Assembly: GCF_003148905.1 (NCBI RefSeq)
Contig: NZ_QGHC01000010.1
Span: forward strand, 1-64,000
Direction of reading: 5' to 3'
Source of the DNA: Fulvimonas soli
Lineage (GTDB): Bacteria > Pseudomonadota > Gammaproteobacteria > Xanthomonadales > Rhodanobacteraceae
DNA length: 64,000 nt
Shown here: positions 36,299 to 46,645 of the stretch, in pieces
Layout: each line of letters begins with the position of its first letter
How positions within the stretch are numbered: the stretch's first letter is position 1
Notes under the pieces: generated by a model
The model's database searches: none
Told to the model about the DNA's origin: nothing
What the model saw: the letters and a program-made list of their open reading frames with translations, nothing else
Translations under genes and position numbers: made by a program

Positions 36299-36327
36299 GG
36301 AAAAGGCGCCCCTCGGGCGCCTTTTCC
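36299..36327. terminator. Bidirectional rho-independent terminator after pilU
   Basis: AAAAGGCGCCC and GGGCGCCTTTT form an 11-bp stem with a CTC loop, with A/T tracts on both sides. It separates pilU from the convergent BON-domain gene and can serve both. Confidence 0.92.
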
Positions 36328-36347
36328 GTTCGTCCCCGCGACGCGGG

Positions 36348-36719
36348 TCAGGGCGTTCCCGCGGCCGCCTTGACGGTCAGGCCGGTGGCGTCGACGCTCT
36401 TCACGCCCTTCACCGCGCGGGCGACCTTCACGGCCGCCGCCTTCTCGCTGCTGCTGGCGACGCCGCCGCTCAGGGTGACCACGCCGTCGGTGGTGTCGAC
36501 GTTGATGTCGGTGGCGTGGATGCCCTTGGTGGTGGCGAATTCGGATTTCACCTTGGTGGTGATCCAGGCGTCGGCGGCCTTGTCCGGGACGGTCTGGTTC
36601 GTTGACTGCGCCTGGGCCTGCGCACTGGTTTCCTGCGCGCCGGCGGCGGCGGCGCCGAGGGCGAAGGCGGCCAGGGCGATGCCCGGCAGGGCCTTGCGGA
36701 AGCGGATGGGAATGGGCAT
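36348..36719 (-). CDS. Periplasmic BON-domain protein
   Basis: A 123-aa exported protein with a signal peptide (FRKALPGIALAAFALGAAAA, cleavage around GAQE) and one BON domain (DAWITTKVKSEFATTKGI, then DINVDTTDGVVTLSGGVASS and KGVKSVDATGLTV). BON domains bind phospholipid or peptidoglycan-associated partners, and OsmY-like members respond to osmotic or envelope stress. The ATG at 36719 follows a GGAGAAC ribosome binding site; a longer in-frame start upstream is unlikely. It is a single gene sharing a terminator with pilU. Confidence 0.88.
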   Translation of the reverse strand: MPIPIRFRKALPGIALAAFALGAAAAGAQETSAQAQAQSTNQTVPDKAADAWITTKVKSEFATTKGIHATDINVDTTDGVVTLSGGVASSSEKAAAVKVARAVKGVKSVDATGLTVKAAAGTP

Positions 36720-36898
36720 GGCTGTGTTCTCCTTGAGTGAAGTCCCGTCGAGAGAGAAGGGCAGGCGGCGCCTGCGGTGGGGCCATGGCAGCAGCCGGGC
36801 GGTGAACGCCGCGTGGGCTGCGGCGCCGCCGTTCAGTGGCGGCTCGCGGAGGTGAAGGCCGCGCATGCGGCGCGCGCGGGCCGCGTCGTCGCCATCGT

Positions 36899-36932
36899 GA
36901 AAACGCGAAGGGGCGCCGAGGCGCCCCTTGCG
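36899..36932 (-). terminator. Rho-independent terminator of the lipoprotein gene
   Basis: AAGGGGCGC (36908-36916) pairs with GCGCCCCTT (36921-36929), with an A-run at 36900-36903 that reads as T on the minus strand. It lies just after the lipoprotein stop codon at 36958. Confidence 0.8.
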
Positions 36933-36957
36933 AAGGTGGTGCGGGCGGAGGAGCCGG

Positions 36958-38736
36958 CTACTTCAGCTCGGTCTGCCCGGTGACCACCAGCCCCTTGTCC
37001 TCGACGTGCGCCTCGATGCGCATGTTGCGAATGCGCTCGGCCTGGGCGCGCATGGCGTCGAACTGCGCCTTGGTGCGCGCGCGGCTGGCGGCCAGGGCCT
37101 GGTCGGCGGGCGTCGGCGGGGCGCCGGTGCCGTCCTTGTCCAGCGCCGCCGCGGCCGCGGCGATGCTGTCGGCCTTGTCCTGCATCAGCCCGACCCAGGT
37201 GCGGTACATCGCGCCGTCGAGGTTCATGCGCAGCATCTGGCCGGCGTTGCCGGGCGCGGCCTTGAGCGTGTCGGCCAGCTTGGCGTCCTCGCCCGCGCCG
37301 ATGCCCAGCGCCAGGCTCTTGTCGCCCATCGCCAGCCAGGCCGGCTGGTTGAGCATCTGCGTCATCGCCGGCGGCAGCGCCACCGGCTTGCCGTCGGCGG
37401 CGAGCTTCAGCTGGGCCAGCGCCGGGTTCATCATCTGGCCCATCGCCAGCAGGCCGGCCGGGTTGTTGGTGGACAGCACCAGGCGGCCGGTGAAGGAAGG
37501 CATCGGCTTGTCCTTGCCGGCGTCGAGGCTGTCCAGCGCCACGCGCACGCCGAGCAGGTCGCCGAACGGCGGGATCGCCGCCTTCTGCATCGCCGGGCCG
37601 AGCTTGGCGAAGGTGTCGTTGAGGTCGGCCAGCGCCGGGCAGGCGAAGGGCTTGGCCGCCACCGCGTCGGACTGCGCGCTCCAGAACGCGCGCAGCTGCG
37701 CCACCGGCAGCGCCAGCGCGAGGTCGAACGGCGCCTGCGCGTCGGCGCCCAGGCCGGGCAGCTCGACCTTCAGGCCGGCGAAGGCCTGGGTGATGTCGGG
37801 GGCCAGCGCCGCGTCCCAGCGGATCTCCTGGTGCTTGGCGTCCAGGCGGGTGTAGCCGAAGCTGAGCTCGGGCACGCGGGCGGCGATGCGCGCGGCGTCG
37901 CCCGCGCAGGCCGGCGGGATCTGCAGCTGGTTGGCCACCGGCTCGCCGGTCTTGGCCGACTCGGCCTCGGCGTGCGCCTTGAACAGCGCGGCGAACAGCG
38001 GGTCCTTGCCGCTGGCGGCCAGCGGCAGCGCGCGGGTGAGGTCGAGCTCGCCCACCGCCCACTTCTGGTAGCCCTTGGCCTTGGCCAGCTTGTCGAGGCG
38101 GCCGTCGTCCTGCAGGCTCCGGGCCGGGCGGTCCAGGCCCAGCGCCTGGCGCAGCAGCGGCTTGGCGGCGTCGGCCGGGAGCAGCGCGGCGACGGCCTGC
38201 TTGCCGACCACGGCGAGGATCACCTGCACGCCGGCCTCGGCCGAGGCGTGCCGGCGGTAGCTCTGCCCGTCCACGTCGGCCACGTCGAACTTCTTGCCGT
38301 AGGCGGTCTCCAGCCGGCCGACGAAGGCGTTGAAGGCCTGCGCGTCGGTCAGCTCGAAGCGCACCACCGGCGCCAGCCCCAGCCCGTAGAAGGCGGAGTA
38401 GCCCTTGATGTTGAGGCCGGCGTTCCGCGCGAACTGCTCGATGGTCTTGCCGTCGAGCTCGCCGGCGAAGGCGCGCAGCAGGCGCGCGCCGTCCGGGTCC
38501 TTGGCGGCCATGTCGTCGGCCGCGGACTGCAGCTGCTTGACCTGGGCGGGCAGCTGCACGTCCGCCTGCGCGAGCAGCGCGCCGCGGGTGTCGTCGTCCA
38601 TCACGTCCAGGTTGGCGACTACGTAGGGCGTGTCCGCCGGCACGAAGGCCAGGGGGGCGTCCTTGTCTTTGTGCCCGCAGCCGGCCAGCAGCGCGCCGGC
38701 GACGGCCAGCGCGAGGGTGCGCGTCGTCATTCGCAT
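36958..38736 (-). CDS. Large lipoprotein of unknown function
   Basis: A 592-aa protein with a lipoprotein signal: MRMTTRTLALAVAGALLAGC ends in the lipobox LLAGC with Cys20, followed by GHKDKD, which favours export to the outer membrane. I do not recognise a named domain with certainty; the repeated phrases ADTPYVVANLD, GYSAFYGLGLAPVVRFELTD and GDLLGVRVALDSLDAGKDKP resemble DUF3352-like proteins. The start ATG at 38736 has a GGGGA ribosome binding site; a TTG four codons earlier would also be in frame. It stands alone between pyrB and the BON gene, with its own terminator. Confidence 0.7.
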   Translation of the reverse strand: MRMTTRTLALAVAGALLAGCGHKDKDAPLAFVPADTPYVVANLDVMDDDTRGALLAQADVQLPAQVKQLQSAADDMAAKDPDGARLLRAFAGELDGKTIEQFARNAGLNIKGYSAFYGLGLAPVVRFELTDAQAFNAFVGRLETAYGKKFDVADVDGQSYRRHASAEAGVQVILAVVGKQAVAALLPADAAKPLLRQALGLDRPARSLQDDGRLDKLAKAKGYQKWAVGELDLTRALPLAASGKDPLFAALFKAHAEAESAKTGEPVANQLQIPPACAGDAARIAARVPELSFGYTRLDAKHQEIRWDAALAPDITQAFAGLKVELPGLGADAQAPFDLALALPVAQLRAFWSAQSDAVAAKPFACPALADLNDTFAKLGPAMQKAAIPPFGDLLGVRVALDSLDAGKDKPMPSFTGRLVLSTNNPAGLLAMGQMMNPALAQLKLAADGKPVALPPAMTQMLNQPAWLAMGDKSLALGIGAGEDAKLADTLKAAPGNAGQMLRMNLDGAMYRTWVGLMQDKADSIAAAAAALDKDGTGAPPTPADQALAASRARTKAQFDAMRAQAERIRNMRIEAHVEDKGLVVTGQTELK

Positions 38737-38818
38737 GTCATTCCCCAAGTCAGGTGTGGTGTCGCGCGGCCATTATGCCCGTTCGGGCGGGCGCACGCCG
38801 CGCCGGCGCGGCGGCCGT

Positions 38819-39745
38819 TCAGCGGGTCAGCATCTCGCCCAGCACCGCCATGCGCACGAACACGCCGTTGCCGACCTGCTCCAGGATGCGCGACTGCGGC
38901 CCGTCGGCCACTTCCGGCGCGATCTCGATGCCGCGGTTGATCGGCCCGGGGTGCATCACCAGGCAGCCGCGCGCGGCCAGCGCCAGGCGGCGGTTGTCCA
39001 GGCCGTACTGGCGGAAGTAGGCCGCCTCGTCGGGCAGCTCGGTGGCGGCCATGCGCTCCTTCTGCAGGCGCAGCATGATCGCCACGTCGGCGCCGGCGAT
39101 GGCCTCGTCGAAGTCGTCGTGGAAGCTGCAGTGCGGGAACTCGGCCGGGTCGGGCATCAGCGGCGCCGGGCCGCACAGGCGGATCTCCCTCGCGCCCAGC
39201 GCGGCGAGCGCGTGCACGTCCGAGCGCGCCACGCGCGAGTGCTTCACGTCGCCGCAGATGGTCACCACCAGCTTGCCGAAGTCGGGGCGGTGCTGGCGGA
39301 TGGTCAGCGCGTCGAGCAGGCCCTGGGTGGGATGGGCGCGGTTGCCGTCGCCGGCGTTGATCACCGACACGCCGCTCATCGCGTGGCGCACCAGCTCGTC
39401 CGGCGTGCCGGAGACCTTGTGGCGCACGACGATCGCGTCCAGGTGCATCGCCTCCAGCGTGTGCAGGGTGTCGTACAGCTCCTCGCCCTTGTTGGCGGAG
39501 GAGAAGCCGATGTCGAAGTTGACCACGTCGGCGCCGAGCCGGCGCGCGGCCAGCTCGAACGAGGTGCGGGTGCGGGTGGAGGGCTCGAAGAACAGGTTGA
39601 GCACGGTGCGCCCGGCCAGCAGGTCGAGCTTGCGGGTGCCGTGCGCGCAGGCGTCGCGCACGGCGAGGGCGCGGTCGAGCAGGCGCTCGATGGTCTCGCG
39701 CGGCAGGTTTTCCAGCGTGGTGAGGTGGCGCAGGCGTGGGCTCAT
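38819..39745 (-). CDS. pyrB: Aspartate carbamoyltransferase catalytic subunit
   Basis: A 308-aa enzyme that forms N-carbamoyl-aspartate in pyrimidine synthesis. The carbamoyl-phosphate-binding motif FFEPSTRTRTSFELAARRLG (residues about 52-71), the SANKGEELYDTLHTLEAMHL loop, GDGNRAHPTQGLLDALTIRQ and the C-terminal HPGPINRGIEI are present. It has the length of the pyrI-independent bacterial form. It is the last gene of a minus-strand run gshB-tonB-algH-ruvX-pyrB; the pyrR and pyrC-like genes that accompany it in Pseudomonas are not here. Confidence 0.96.
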   Translation of the reverse strand: MSPRLRHLTTLENLPRETIERLLDRALAVRDACAHGTRKLDLLAGRTVLNLFFEPSTRTRTSFELAARRLGADVVNFDIGFSSANKGEELYDTLHTLEAMHLDAIVVRHKVSGTPDELVRHAMSGVSVINAGDGNRAHPTQGLLDALTIRQHRPDFGKLVVTICGDVKHSRVARSDVHALAALGAREIRLCGPAPLMPDPAEFPHCSFHDDFDEAIAGADVAIMLRLQKERMAATELPDEAAYFRQYGLDNRRLALAARGCLVMHPGPINRGIEIAPEVADGPQSRILEQVGNGVFVRMAVLGEMLTR

Positions 39746-39771
39746 GGAGGCGGTCGGGCGGTGGGAGGGGG

Positions 39772-40209
39772 TCAGTCGGCGGGGACGGCGGCGGGATCGA
39801 GCAGCCAGCGCTCGAGGATCACCGCGGCGGCCATCGCGTCGAGTGCGGCGGCGTCGCCGCGCCTGCGCAGGCCGGCGGCGCGCGCGCCGGCGAAGCGCCG
39901 CGCGGCTTCCTGCGAGCTGTGGCGCTCGTCCACCAGCGCCACCGGCAGGGCGTAGCGCCGGCGCAGCTGCTCGGCGAAGCGGCGGGCGCGGCGGCTGGCC
40001 GGCTGCTCGGCGTCGTCCAGGGTCAGCGGCAGGCCGACCACCAGCGTCGCGGGCTGCCACTCGGCGCGCAGGGCGTCGAGCCTGGGCCAGTCCGGCGCGC
40101 CGTCGCGCACCGGCAGCACGGCCAGGGCGCGGGCGGTGGCGGTGAGGCGGTTGCCGACGGCGACGCCGATCAGCTTGCTGCCGACGTCGAAGCCGAAGGC
40201 GCAGCTCAT
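39772..40209 (-). CDS. ruvX: Putative Holliday junction resolvase / pre-16S rRNA nuclease RuvX (YqgF)
   Basis: A 145-aa RNase H-fold nuclease. The first catalytic strand is AFGFDVGSKLIGVAVGNRL with Asp8, the LVVGLPLTLDD motif follows, and ALVDERHSSQEAARRF supplies the Glu/Ser region; the final Asp lies in GDAAALDAMAAAVILERWL. In E. coli YqgF is essential and processes the 5' end of 16S rRNA. The ATG overlaps the algH stop by 4 bp, as in most gammaproteobacteria. Confidence 0.93.
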   Translation of the reverse strand: MSCAFGFDVGSKLIGVAVGNRLTATARALAVLPVRDGAPDWPRLDALRAEWQPATLVVGLPLTLDDAEQPASRRARRFAEQLRRRYALPVALVDERHSSQEAARRFAGARAAGLRRRGDAAALDAMAAAVILERWLLDPAAVPAD

Positions 40210-40775
40210 GCGTGGCCGGCGTAGCCGGGCAGCTGCAGCGGATCGATCCCGACCAGCCCGGCGGCGGCGGCCCAGCGCTCCTCCAGCGGCGTGCTGAACA
40301 TCACCCGGTCGTTGGCCTCGACGGTGAGCCAGGCGTTGTCCTTCAGCTCCTGCTCCAGCTGGCCGGCGCTCCAGCCGGCGTAGCCCAGCGCCAGCAGCGC
40401 CTGGCGCGGGCCCTCGCCGGCGGCGATCGCGACCAGGATGTCGCGCGAGGTGGTCACCGACCAGCTGTCGTTGATGCGGTAGCTGGACTCCCAGTGGCCG
40501 TGCTCGCTGTGCAGCACGAAGCCGCGCTCCTGCTGCACCGGGCCGCCGATCAGCACCGGCCGGTCGGCCACCTCGGGGTCGCGGCACTCCAGCTTCATCT
40601 GCGCCAGCACGTCGCCCAGGCGGTACTCGGACAGGCGGTTGACCAGCAGGCCGACGGCGCCGTCCTCGTCGTGCTGGCACAGGAAGGTCACGCCGCGCGA
40701 GAACGGCGGATCGGCCAGGGCGGGCATGGCGATCAGGAAGTGGCCGGCGAGGGTTTGCGGCTTGGTGGAGCTCAT
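40206..40775 (-). CDS. algH: YqgE/AlgH family protein
   Basis: A 189-aa UPF0301 family protein. Motifs seen: LAGHFLIAMPALADPPFSRG, TFLCQHDEDGAVGLLVNRLS, VLIGGPVQQERGFVLHSEHG and ALGYAGWSAGQLEQELKDNA, which are strongly conserved. AlgH was named for a link to alginate in Pseudomonas but its biochemical role is unknown. I choose the ATG at 40775 (MSSTKPQ) since the conserved region begins there; ATGs further upstream (for example 40784) exist. A run of nine C residues on its sense strand lies about 45 bp upstream. Confidence 0.92.
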   Translation of the reverse strand: MSSTKPQTLAGHFLIAMPALADPPFSRGVTFLCQHDEDGAVGLLVNRLSEYRLGDVLAQMKLECRDPEVADRPVLIGGPVQQERGFVLHSEHGHWESSYRINDSWSVTTSRDILVAIAAGEGPRQALLALGYAGWSAGQLEQELKDNAWLTVEANDRVMFSTPLEERWAAAAGLVGIDPLQLPGYAGHA

Positions 40776-40853
40776 GGGGCGCATTGTAACCGGGGGCGGG
40801 GCGTCGCGGCCGTTAATGCGGGGGGGGGTCGATCCCCTGCCATGGGGCGGGGA

Positions 40854-40910
40854 CATCGCGGCCGGACTCACAGGGTCGCGGCAAGCCGGTGGAGCGGCCT
40901 CCGGCCGCGA
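40854..40910. repeat. Dispersed palindromic repeat doublet (copy 4 of 5) beside a poly-G run
   Basis: A degraded inverted copy (from 40854, ATCGCGGCCGGA) and a plus copy (40889-40910, GTGGAGCGGCCTCCGGCCGC...) lie between algH and the tonB gene. A run of nine G residues at 40820-40828 precedes them. Confidence 0.8.
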
Positions 40911-40926
40911 ACGGGCCGTGCCGCAA

Positions 40927-41786
40927 TCAGCGGTTGCGCAGCACGTCGCCGGGCAGGAACTGCCAGGTGCGGGTGATGTGCAGCTCGTCGATGCCGTCGC
41001 CGGCGGGGATCGGCGGGAACGGCGCGGCCAGCCGCACGATCTGCATCGCCGCCTTGTCCAGCACCGGCTCGCCGGAGCTGCGGTTGACGTCGATCGCCTT
41101 CACGCTGCCGTCGCGGCCGAGCGTGACGGTGAGCTCGAGCTCACCGTGCAGGCCGCGCCGGCGCGCCTCCTCGGGGTAGTTGAGGTTGCCGATGCGCTCG
41201 ACCCGGTCCACCCAGCCGCGCATGTAGGCGGCGTAGACGTACTCCTTGGTGTTGGCCGAGATGAACTTCTTCTTCGGGCGCTTGGCGTAGGCCTCGGTGC
41301 GGTTGCGCAGCTCGGCGGCGAGCTGGGCCATCTCCTGCCGGCGGCGCAGCTCGTCGACGGTGGGCTGGTCCTGCGCGTCCAGCGCCTGGCGGGCGGTGTC
41401 GCTGCTGACGCTGAAGCGGCTGCGCCCGGCGGTGGTGACCATGCGCGCGTCGGTGGCCTCCTGCGGCCGCGGCACGGCCGCCTCCACCGGCTGCGGCGCG
41501 GTGCCAGGCGTGGCCTTGGGCAGCGGGCCGGAGAACGGCTGCGAGGGCCGCTCGCTGCGCTCGCTCTCGCCGCCGCCGCGGTTGCTGGCCTGGGCCAGGA
41601 AGTCGGCCTTGTCCGGCGCCTGCCGGTTGGCCACGTCGACCAGGGTCACGTCCAGCGTGGGCAGGCCGGGGGCCGACCTCACGAAATGGAAGGTGATGCC
41701 GAGGATCAGCACGCCGTGCAGCAGCAGCGAGAAAAGGAAGGTGGCCCCGATCGGCTCGGGGGCGCCTGGGCGGCGGGCGGCGGCAT

Positions 41787-41790
<4 letters not shown>
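40927..41790 (-). CDS. TonB family energy-transducer protein
   Basis: A 287-aa TonB-like protein. One N-terminal membrane helix (about residues 16-37, ATFLFSLLLHGVLILGITFH) contains the His seen in TonB transmembrane segments. A Pro/Glu/Arg-containing periplasmic linker follows, and the C-terminal TonB fold reads YPEEARRRGLHGELELTVTL...DRDGS-type strand and APFPPIPAG. It starts with GTG overlapping the gshB stop (GTGA). In Pseudomonas aeruginosa the equivalent gene is tonB3, needed for twitching motility and pilus assembly, which fits its place between the pilT/U and pilG-chpC blocks here. Confidence 0.88.
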
Positions 41791-42749
<959 letters not shown>

Positions 42750-43074
42750 CGGACTCTCCAGTGGGGCGGCCGCTGCGCGGCCACGGGTGGGGACGGGATG
42801 TTCGCCGAGCGCGCCGGCCGCCGGCAAGCCCGCGCGCGCTTTCAAGCGGACGTCATCGGCGGCCGATACCGTGGCGGGGCGTACCGGTGCCCCGGCGACG
42901 GCTTCGGCTTGACGTTGCGCGGTGCAGGCGGTAAACAGCAAGGCCTGAACGCGCGGCCGAAGAAGCCGGCGCCGGTACGTACATTTGCGGGACTTTTTTC
43001 ATGCACATCGGCCGGCGGCCCAGCCTGGCGACCGATGGCTTACCTGAGCCTAGGGCGGGCCGCAGGGGGGATGA
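42750..43074. other. Divergent gshB/pilG control region
   Basis: A 325-bp gap without coding sequence. It is GC-rich next to gshB and less so near pilG, where GGGACTTTTTTCATGCAC occurs (about 42988). A candidate plus-strand promoter is listed separately. The pilG ribosome binding site GGGGGG precedes its GTG start. Confidence 0.45.
42909..42937 (+). promoter_or_regulatory. Possible promoter of the pilG-chpC operon
   Basis: TTGACG (42909-42914, five of six consensus bases) is separated by 17 bp from TAAACA (42932-42937, three of six). It lies 138 bp upstream of the pilG start. Weak evidence from motif match alone. Confidence 0.3.
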
Positions 43075-43479
43075 GTGAACTTGAATTCGAATGCGAACGG
43101 CCTGGCCGGTCTGAAGGTCATGGTGATCGATGACTCCAAGACCATCCGCCGCACGGCGGAAACCTTGCTGAAGAAGGAAGGCTGCGAGGTCCTCACCGCG
43201 GTGGACGGCTTCGAGGCGCTGGCCAAGATCTCCGACCAGAAGCCCGCCATCATCTTCGTCGACATCATGATGCCGCGCCTGGACGGCTACCAGACCTGCG
43301 CGCTGATCAAGAACAACCCGCAGTTCCGCAGCACGCCGGTGATCATGCTCAGCTCGAAGGACGGCCTGTTCGACAAGGCGCGCGGCCGCATCGTCGGCGC
43401 CGAGCAGTACCTCACCAAGCCGTTCACCCGCGACGAGCTGCTCGGCGCGATCCACCGCCATGTCGGCAGTACGGTCTGA
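43075..43479 (+). CDS. pilG: Twitching motility response regulator PilG
   Basis: A 134-aa single-domain CheY-like receiver. The acidic pocket is VMVIDDSKTIRRTAETLLKK (Asp19, Asp20), the phosphoacceptor is Asp63 in IIFVDIMMPRLDGY, the Ser/Thr switch lies in VIMLSSKDGLFDKARG, and the conserved Lys in LTKPFTRDELL. PilG controls pilus extension and cAMP signalling downstream of the histidine kinase ChpA in Pseudomonas. It uses a GTG start 7 nt after GGGGGG; an ATG four bases upstream is out of frame. It is the first gene of the Pil-Chp operon, with pilH 29 bp later. Confidence 0.96.
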   Translation: MNLNSNANGLAGLKVMVIDDSKTIRRTAETLLKKEGCEVLTAVDGFEALAKISDQKPAIIFVDIMMPRLDGYQTCALIKNNPQFRSTPVIMLSSKDGLFDKARGRIVGAEQYLTKPFTRDELLGAIHRHVGSTV

Positions 43480-43508
43480 CGACGGACGCTGCGCCTGAAG
43501 GGGGCATA

Positions 43509-43880
43509 GTGGCGAACATCCTCATCATCGACGACTCTCCGACCGACGTGCGCGTGTTCACCACGCTGCTGGAGAAGGCCGGCTACAACGTCGCCGCGGT
43601 CAGCACCGCGGAAGAGGGCATCGAGCGCGTGCGCGCCGAGCTGCCCGACCTGGTCATCATGGACGTGATCATGCCCGGCATGAACGGCTTCCAGGCCACC
43701 CGCACGCTCACCCGCGACCCGGCCACCGCCAACGTGCCGATCGTGATGATCACCACCAAGTCGATGGAGACCGACCGCGTGTGGGGGCTGCGCCAGGGCG
43801 CCCGCGCCTTCATCACCAAGCCGGTGAACGAGAAGGAACTGCTGGCCTGCATCAACGACCTGTTGCCGAGCGCGGCATGA
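43509..43880 (+). CDS. pilH: Twitching motility response regulator PilH
   Basis: A 123-aa CheY-like receiver. Acidic pocket [20 protein letters not shown] (Asp8, Asp9), phosphoacceptor Asp52 in [20 protein letters not shown], Thr switch in [20 protein letters not shown] and Lys in [12 protein letters not shown] are all intact. In Pseudomonas PilH opposes or tunes PilG, favouring retraction. It starts with GTG after GGGGCATA, and its stop overlaps the pilI start (ATGA at 43877-43880). Confidence 0.96.
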   Translation: MANILIIDDSPTDVRVFTTLLEKAGYNVAAVSTAEEGIERVRAELPDLVIMDVIMPGMNGFQATRTLTRDPATANVPIVMITTKSMETDRVWGLRQGARAFITKPVNEKELLACINDLLPSAA

Positions 43881-44422
43881 ACGAGACCGCCCATCTCTCG
43901 CCGTTCGAGATCCTCGCCCGCTACGAGCGCCTGTCGCTCGCCCACGCCTCCGACGTGCAGGAGCGGATGGACGCGCCCGGCCTGTGGCGCGGCATCGGCT
44001 ACCGCGTCGGCTCGCGGCTGTTCGTCAGCGGCATCGAGGAGATCAACGAGCTGCTGGCCGTGCCGGCGCTCGCCCAGGTGCCGGGCACGCAGCCGTGGCT
44101 GCTGGGCATCGCCAACGTGCGCGGCAACCTGGTGCCGGTGATCGACCTGGCGCGCTTCCTGTTCGGCGAGCGCACCCAGCCCACCGAGCGCACCCGCCTG
44201 CTGGTGGTGCGCCAGGGCGGCGGCAGCGTGGCGCTGATGGTGGACGAGGTGTTCGGCCAGCGCACCGTGGACGAGACGCAGCGCCAGGCGGCCCAGCCGG
44301 AGGACGATCCGCGGCTGCTGCGCTTCGTCGAGCAGCGGGTGGACGTGGGCGAGCAGCGCCTGGCGCTGTTCAGCATGGGCCGGCTGGTGCGCGCGCCGGA
44401 TTTCCGCCAGGCCGCGGCCTGA
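43877..44422 (+). CDS. pilI: CheW-like adaptor PilI
   Basis: A 181-aa CheW-domain adaptor that couples the chemoreceptor PilJ to the kinase ChpA. The CheW core reads [40 protein letters not shown] and [20 protein letters not shown], with the family Arg-Gly-Asn in VRGNLVPV. Its start overlaps the pilH stop by 4 bp. The 119 bp between it and pilJ contain no gene. Confidence 0.93.
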   Translation: MNETAHLSPFEILARYERLSLAHASDVQERMDAPGLWRGIGYRVGSRLFVSGIEEINELLAVPALAQVPGTQPWLLGIANVRGNLVPVIDLARFLFGERTQPTERTRLLVVRQGGGSVALMVDEVFGQRTVDETQRQAAQPEDDPRLLRFVEQRVDVGEQRLALFSMGRLVRAPDFRQAAA

Positions 44423-44541
44423 CGGGACACGCTTCGAGGGGACGGAGCCGGCGCAGGGGCCGGTTCCGGGCGAGAGGTTCCATGCCGGCGCCGGTGCGAT
44501 CCAGCACGGCCGGCGGATGCAGAACGGACGAGGTGGCAAAG

Positions 44542-46572
44542 ATGAGCACTACAGGGGGCGTCGGCAAGGAGCGGGGCTATACGGGCCTCATTGTCCTGCT
44601 GCTGTTGGCGATCGGTTTCGCCGGTCTGGATTTCTTCCTGCTCTTCCAGAAGAACGGCGAGGACCGCCAGGCCATCGCGCTGACCACGCAGATCCAGGTG
44701 CTCTCGCAGCAGACCGCGAAGTACGCGCTGGAATCGGCCGGCGGCAACGTCGACTCGTTCAAGGAGCTGGAGAGCACCCGCAACGCCATCGACTCGGCGG
44801 TGCAGCGCCTGACCAAGGGCGACCCGAAGGGCGGCATGCCCGCCTACGCCGACAACAACGCCAGCCCGGCCGGGCGCGCCGTCACCGCGCTCAACAACGC
44901 CTGGGCGCAGCTCGACGGCGACATCCGCAAGATCCTGTCCAACAAGGCGGTGGTGCTGGACTCGGCCGACCGCGCCGACAAGATCTCGCAGCAGGTGCCG
45001 CTGCTGAACTCCAGCATGGACCAGGTCACCAACATCCTGCAGCAGCGCAACGGCAGCGCCGAGCAGATGCTCGGCTCCTCGCGCCAGATGCTGCTGGCCG
45101 ACCGCATCATCCGCCGCGTGCAGGAGGTGCTGCAGGGCGGCGACGGCGCGCAGGCCGCCGCCGACGGCCTGGCCCGCGACGCGCAGCTGTACGGCACCGT
45201 GCTCAAGGGCCTGCAGGAAGGCAACGCCGAGGCCGGCGTGAAGGCGATGAACGACGCCAACGCGCGCAAGATCCTCGCCGACATGCAGACCAGCTGGGAC
45301 GGCCTGGCCGAGCCGATCGCCAAGCTGGTCGCCACCGCCGGCAACATCGTCGACGTGAAGCAGGCCGGCAACCAGGCCTCGCTGAACTCGCAGAACGTGC
45401 TGCTGCGTGCCAACGAGCTGTCCGACCAGATCGGCAAGCTGCCGTTCCGCCGCCTGTTCCCGAACGTGTGGTGGGGCGTGCTGAGCGCGGTGGCCGCGGT
45501 GGCCTTCGCGCTGTTCCTGGTGGTGGCCCTGGTGGGCGACCAGCGCCGCCGCTTCCGCGAGAGCGCCGAGCTCAACCAGCGCAACCAGGAGGCGATCATG
45601 CGCCTGCTGGACGAGATGGGCTCGCTGGCGGAAGGCGACCTCACCGTGAAGACCACGGTGTCGGAGGACATCACCGGCGCGATCGCCGACTCGGTGAACT
45701 ACGCCATCGACGAGCTGCGCACCCTGGTGACCACGATCAACGAGACCTCCGAGCAGGTGTCGACCTCGGCGCAGGAGACGCAGACCACCGCGCGCCACCT
45801 GGCCGACGCGGCGCAGCACCAGGCGCAGCGGATCAGCACCGCCACCAGCGCGATCAACCAGATCGCCAGCCTGATGGACGGCGTGTCGAAGGACTCCGCC
45901 GAGTCGGCCGACGTGGCCGAGCGCTCGGTGAAGATCGCCTCGCGCGGCGCCGAGGTGGTGCGCGAGACGATCTCGGGCATGGACTCGATCCGCGACCAGA
46001 TCCAGGAGACCTCCAAGCGCATCAAGCGCCTGGGCGAATCCTCGCAGGAGATCGGCTCGATCGTGGAACTGATCAACGACATCGCCGAGCAGACCAACAT
46101 CCTGGCGCTGAACGCGGCCATCCAGGCGGCCTCGGCCGGCGAGGCGGGCCGCGGCTTCGCGGTGGTGGCGGACGAAGTGCAGCGCCTGGCGGAACGCTCC
46201 GCCAGCGCCACCAAGCGCATCGAGGCGCTGGTGCAGACCATTCAGTCCGACACCAACGAGGCGGTGAACTCGATGGAGCAGACCACCGCCGAGGTGGTGG
46301 CCGGCGCGCGCAAGGCGGAGGACGCCGGCAGCGCGCTGGGCGACATCGAGCGCGTGTCGCACGACCTGTCGGCGCTGATTCAGAACATCTCGACCGCGGC
46401 GCGGCAGCAGTCCGAGGCGGCCACCGACATCTCGCAGTCGATGAACGCGATCCAGGAGATCACCTCGCAGACCTCGCAGGGCGCGAGCCAGACCGCCGAG
46501 TCGATCGGCTACCTGGCGCAGCTGGCCAGCGACCTGCGGCGCTCGGTGGCGCACTTCAAGCTGCCGGGCTGA
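44542..46572 (+). CDS. pilJ: Type IV pilus methyl-accepting chemotaxis protein PilJ
   Basis: A 676-aa inner-membrane chemoreceptor. Transmembrane helix 1 is about residues 13-33 ([20 protein letters not shown]), helix 2 about 308-331 ([20 protein letters not shown]). Between them is the helical periplasmic PilJ-type sensor domain. A HAMP region ([20 protein letters not shown]) leads to the signalling tip [20 protein letters not shown] and [20 protein letters not shown] (about 515-555). It ends HFKLPG, without the CheR-binding pentapeptide seen on many receptors. It should sense pilus or surface contact and signal through PilI to ChpA. Confidence 0.95.
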   Translation: MSTTGGVGKERGYTGLIVLLLLAIGFAGLDFFLLFQKNGEDRQAIALTTQIQVLSQQTAKYALESAGGNVDSFKELESTRNAIDSAVQRLTKGDPKGGMPAYADNNASPAGRAVTALNNAWAQLDGDIRKILSNKAVVLDSADRADKISQQVPLLNSSMDQVTNILQQRNGSAEQMLGSSRQMLLADRIIRRVQEVLQGGDGAQAAADGLARDAQLYGTVLKGLQEGNAEAGVKAMNDANARKILADMQTSWDGLAEPIAKLVATAGNIVDVKQAGNQASLNSQNVLLRANELSDQIGKLPFRRLFPNVWWGVLSAVAAVAFALFLVVALVGDQRRRFRESAELNQRNQEAIMRLLDEMGSLAEGDLTVKTTVSEDITGAIADSVNYAIDELRTLVTTINETSEQVSTSAQETQTTARHLADAAQHQAQRISTATSAINQIASLMDGVSKDSAESADVAERSVKIASRGAEVVRETISGMDSIRDQIQETSKRIKRLGESSQEIGSIVELINDIAEQTNILALNAAIQAASAGEAGRGFAVVADEVQRLAERSASATKRIEALVQTIQSDTNEAVNSMEQTTAEVVAGARKAEDAGSALGDIERVSHDLSALIQNISTAARQQSEAATDISQSMNAIQEITSQTSQGASQTAESIGYLAQLASDLRRSVAHFKLPG

Positions 46573-46645
46573 CAAGGGCTTTATCACAGGGGGCAACCTC
46601 GCCGGTTGCGCAATGCGCGCATGGCGCAGCCGCTGAGAGGGGCGC

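Noticed and set aside
36958-38748. TTG start at 38748 for the lipoprotein gene
   Set aside because: The ATG at 38736 has a suitably placed GGGGA and gives a compact lipoprotein signal.
42750-43074. Sigma-54 promoter for pilG
   Set aside because: I found no convincing GG-N10-GC pattern at -24/-12; only a weak sigma-70-like pair is visible.
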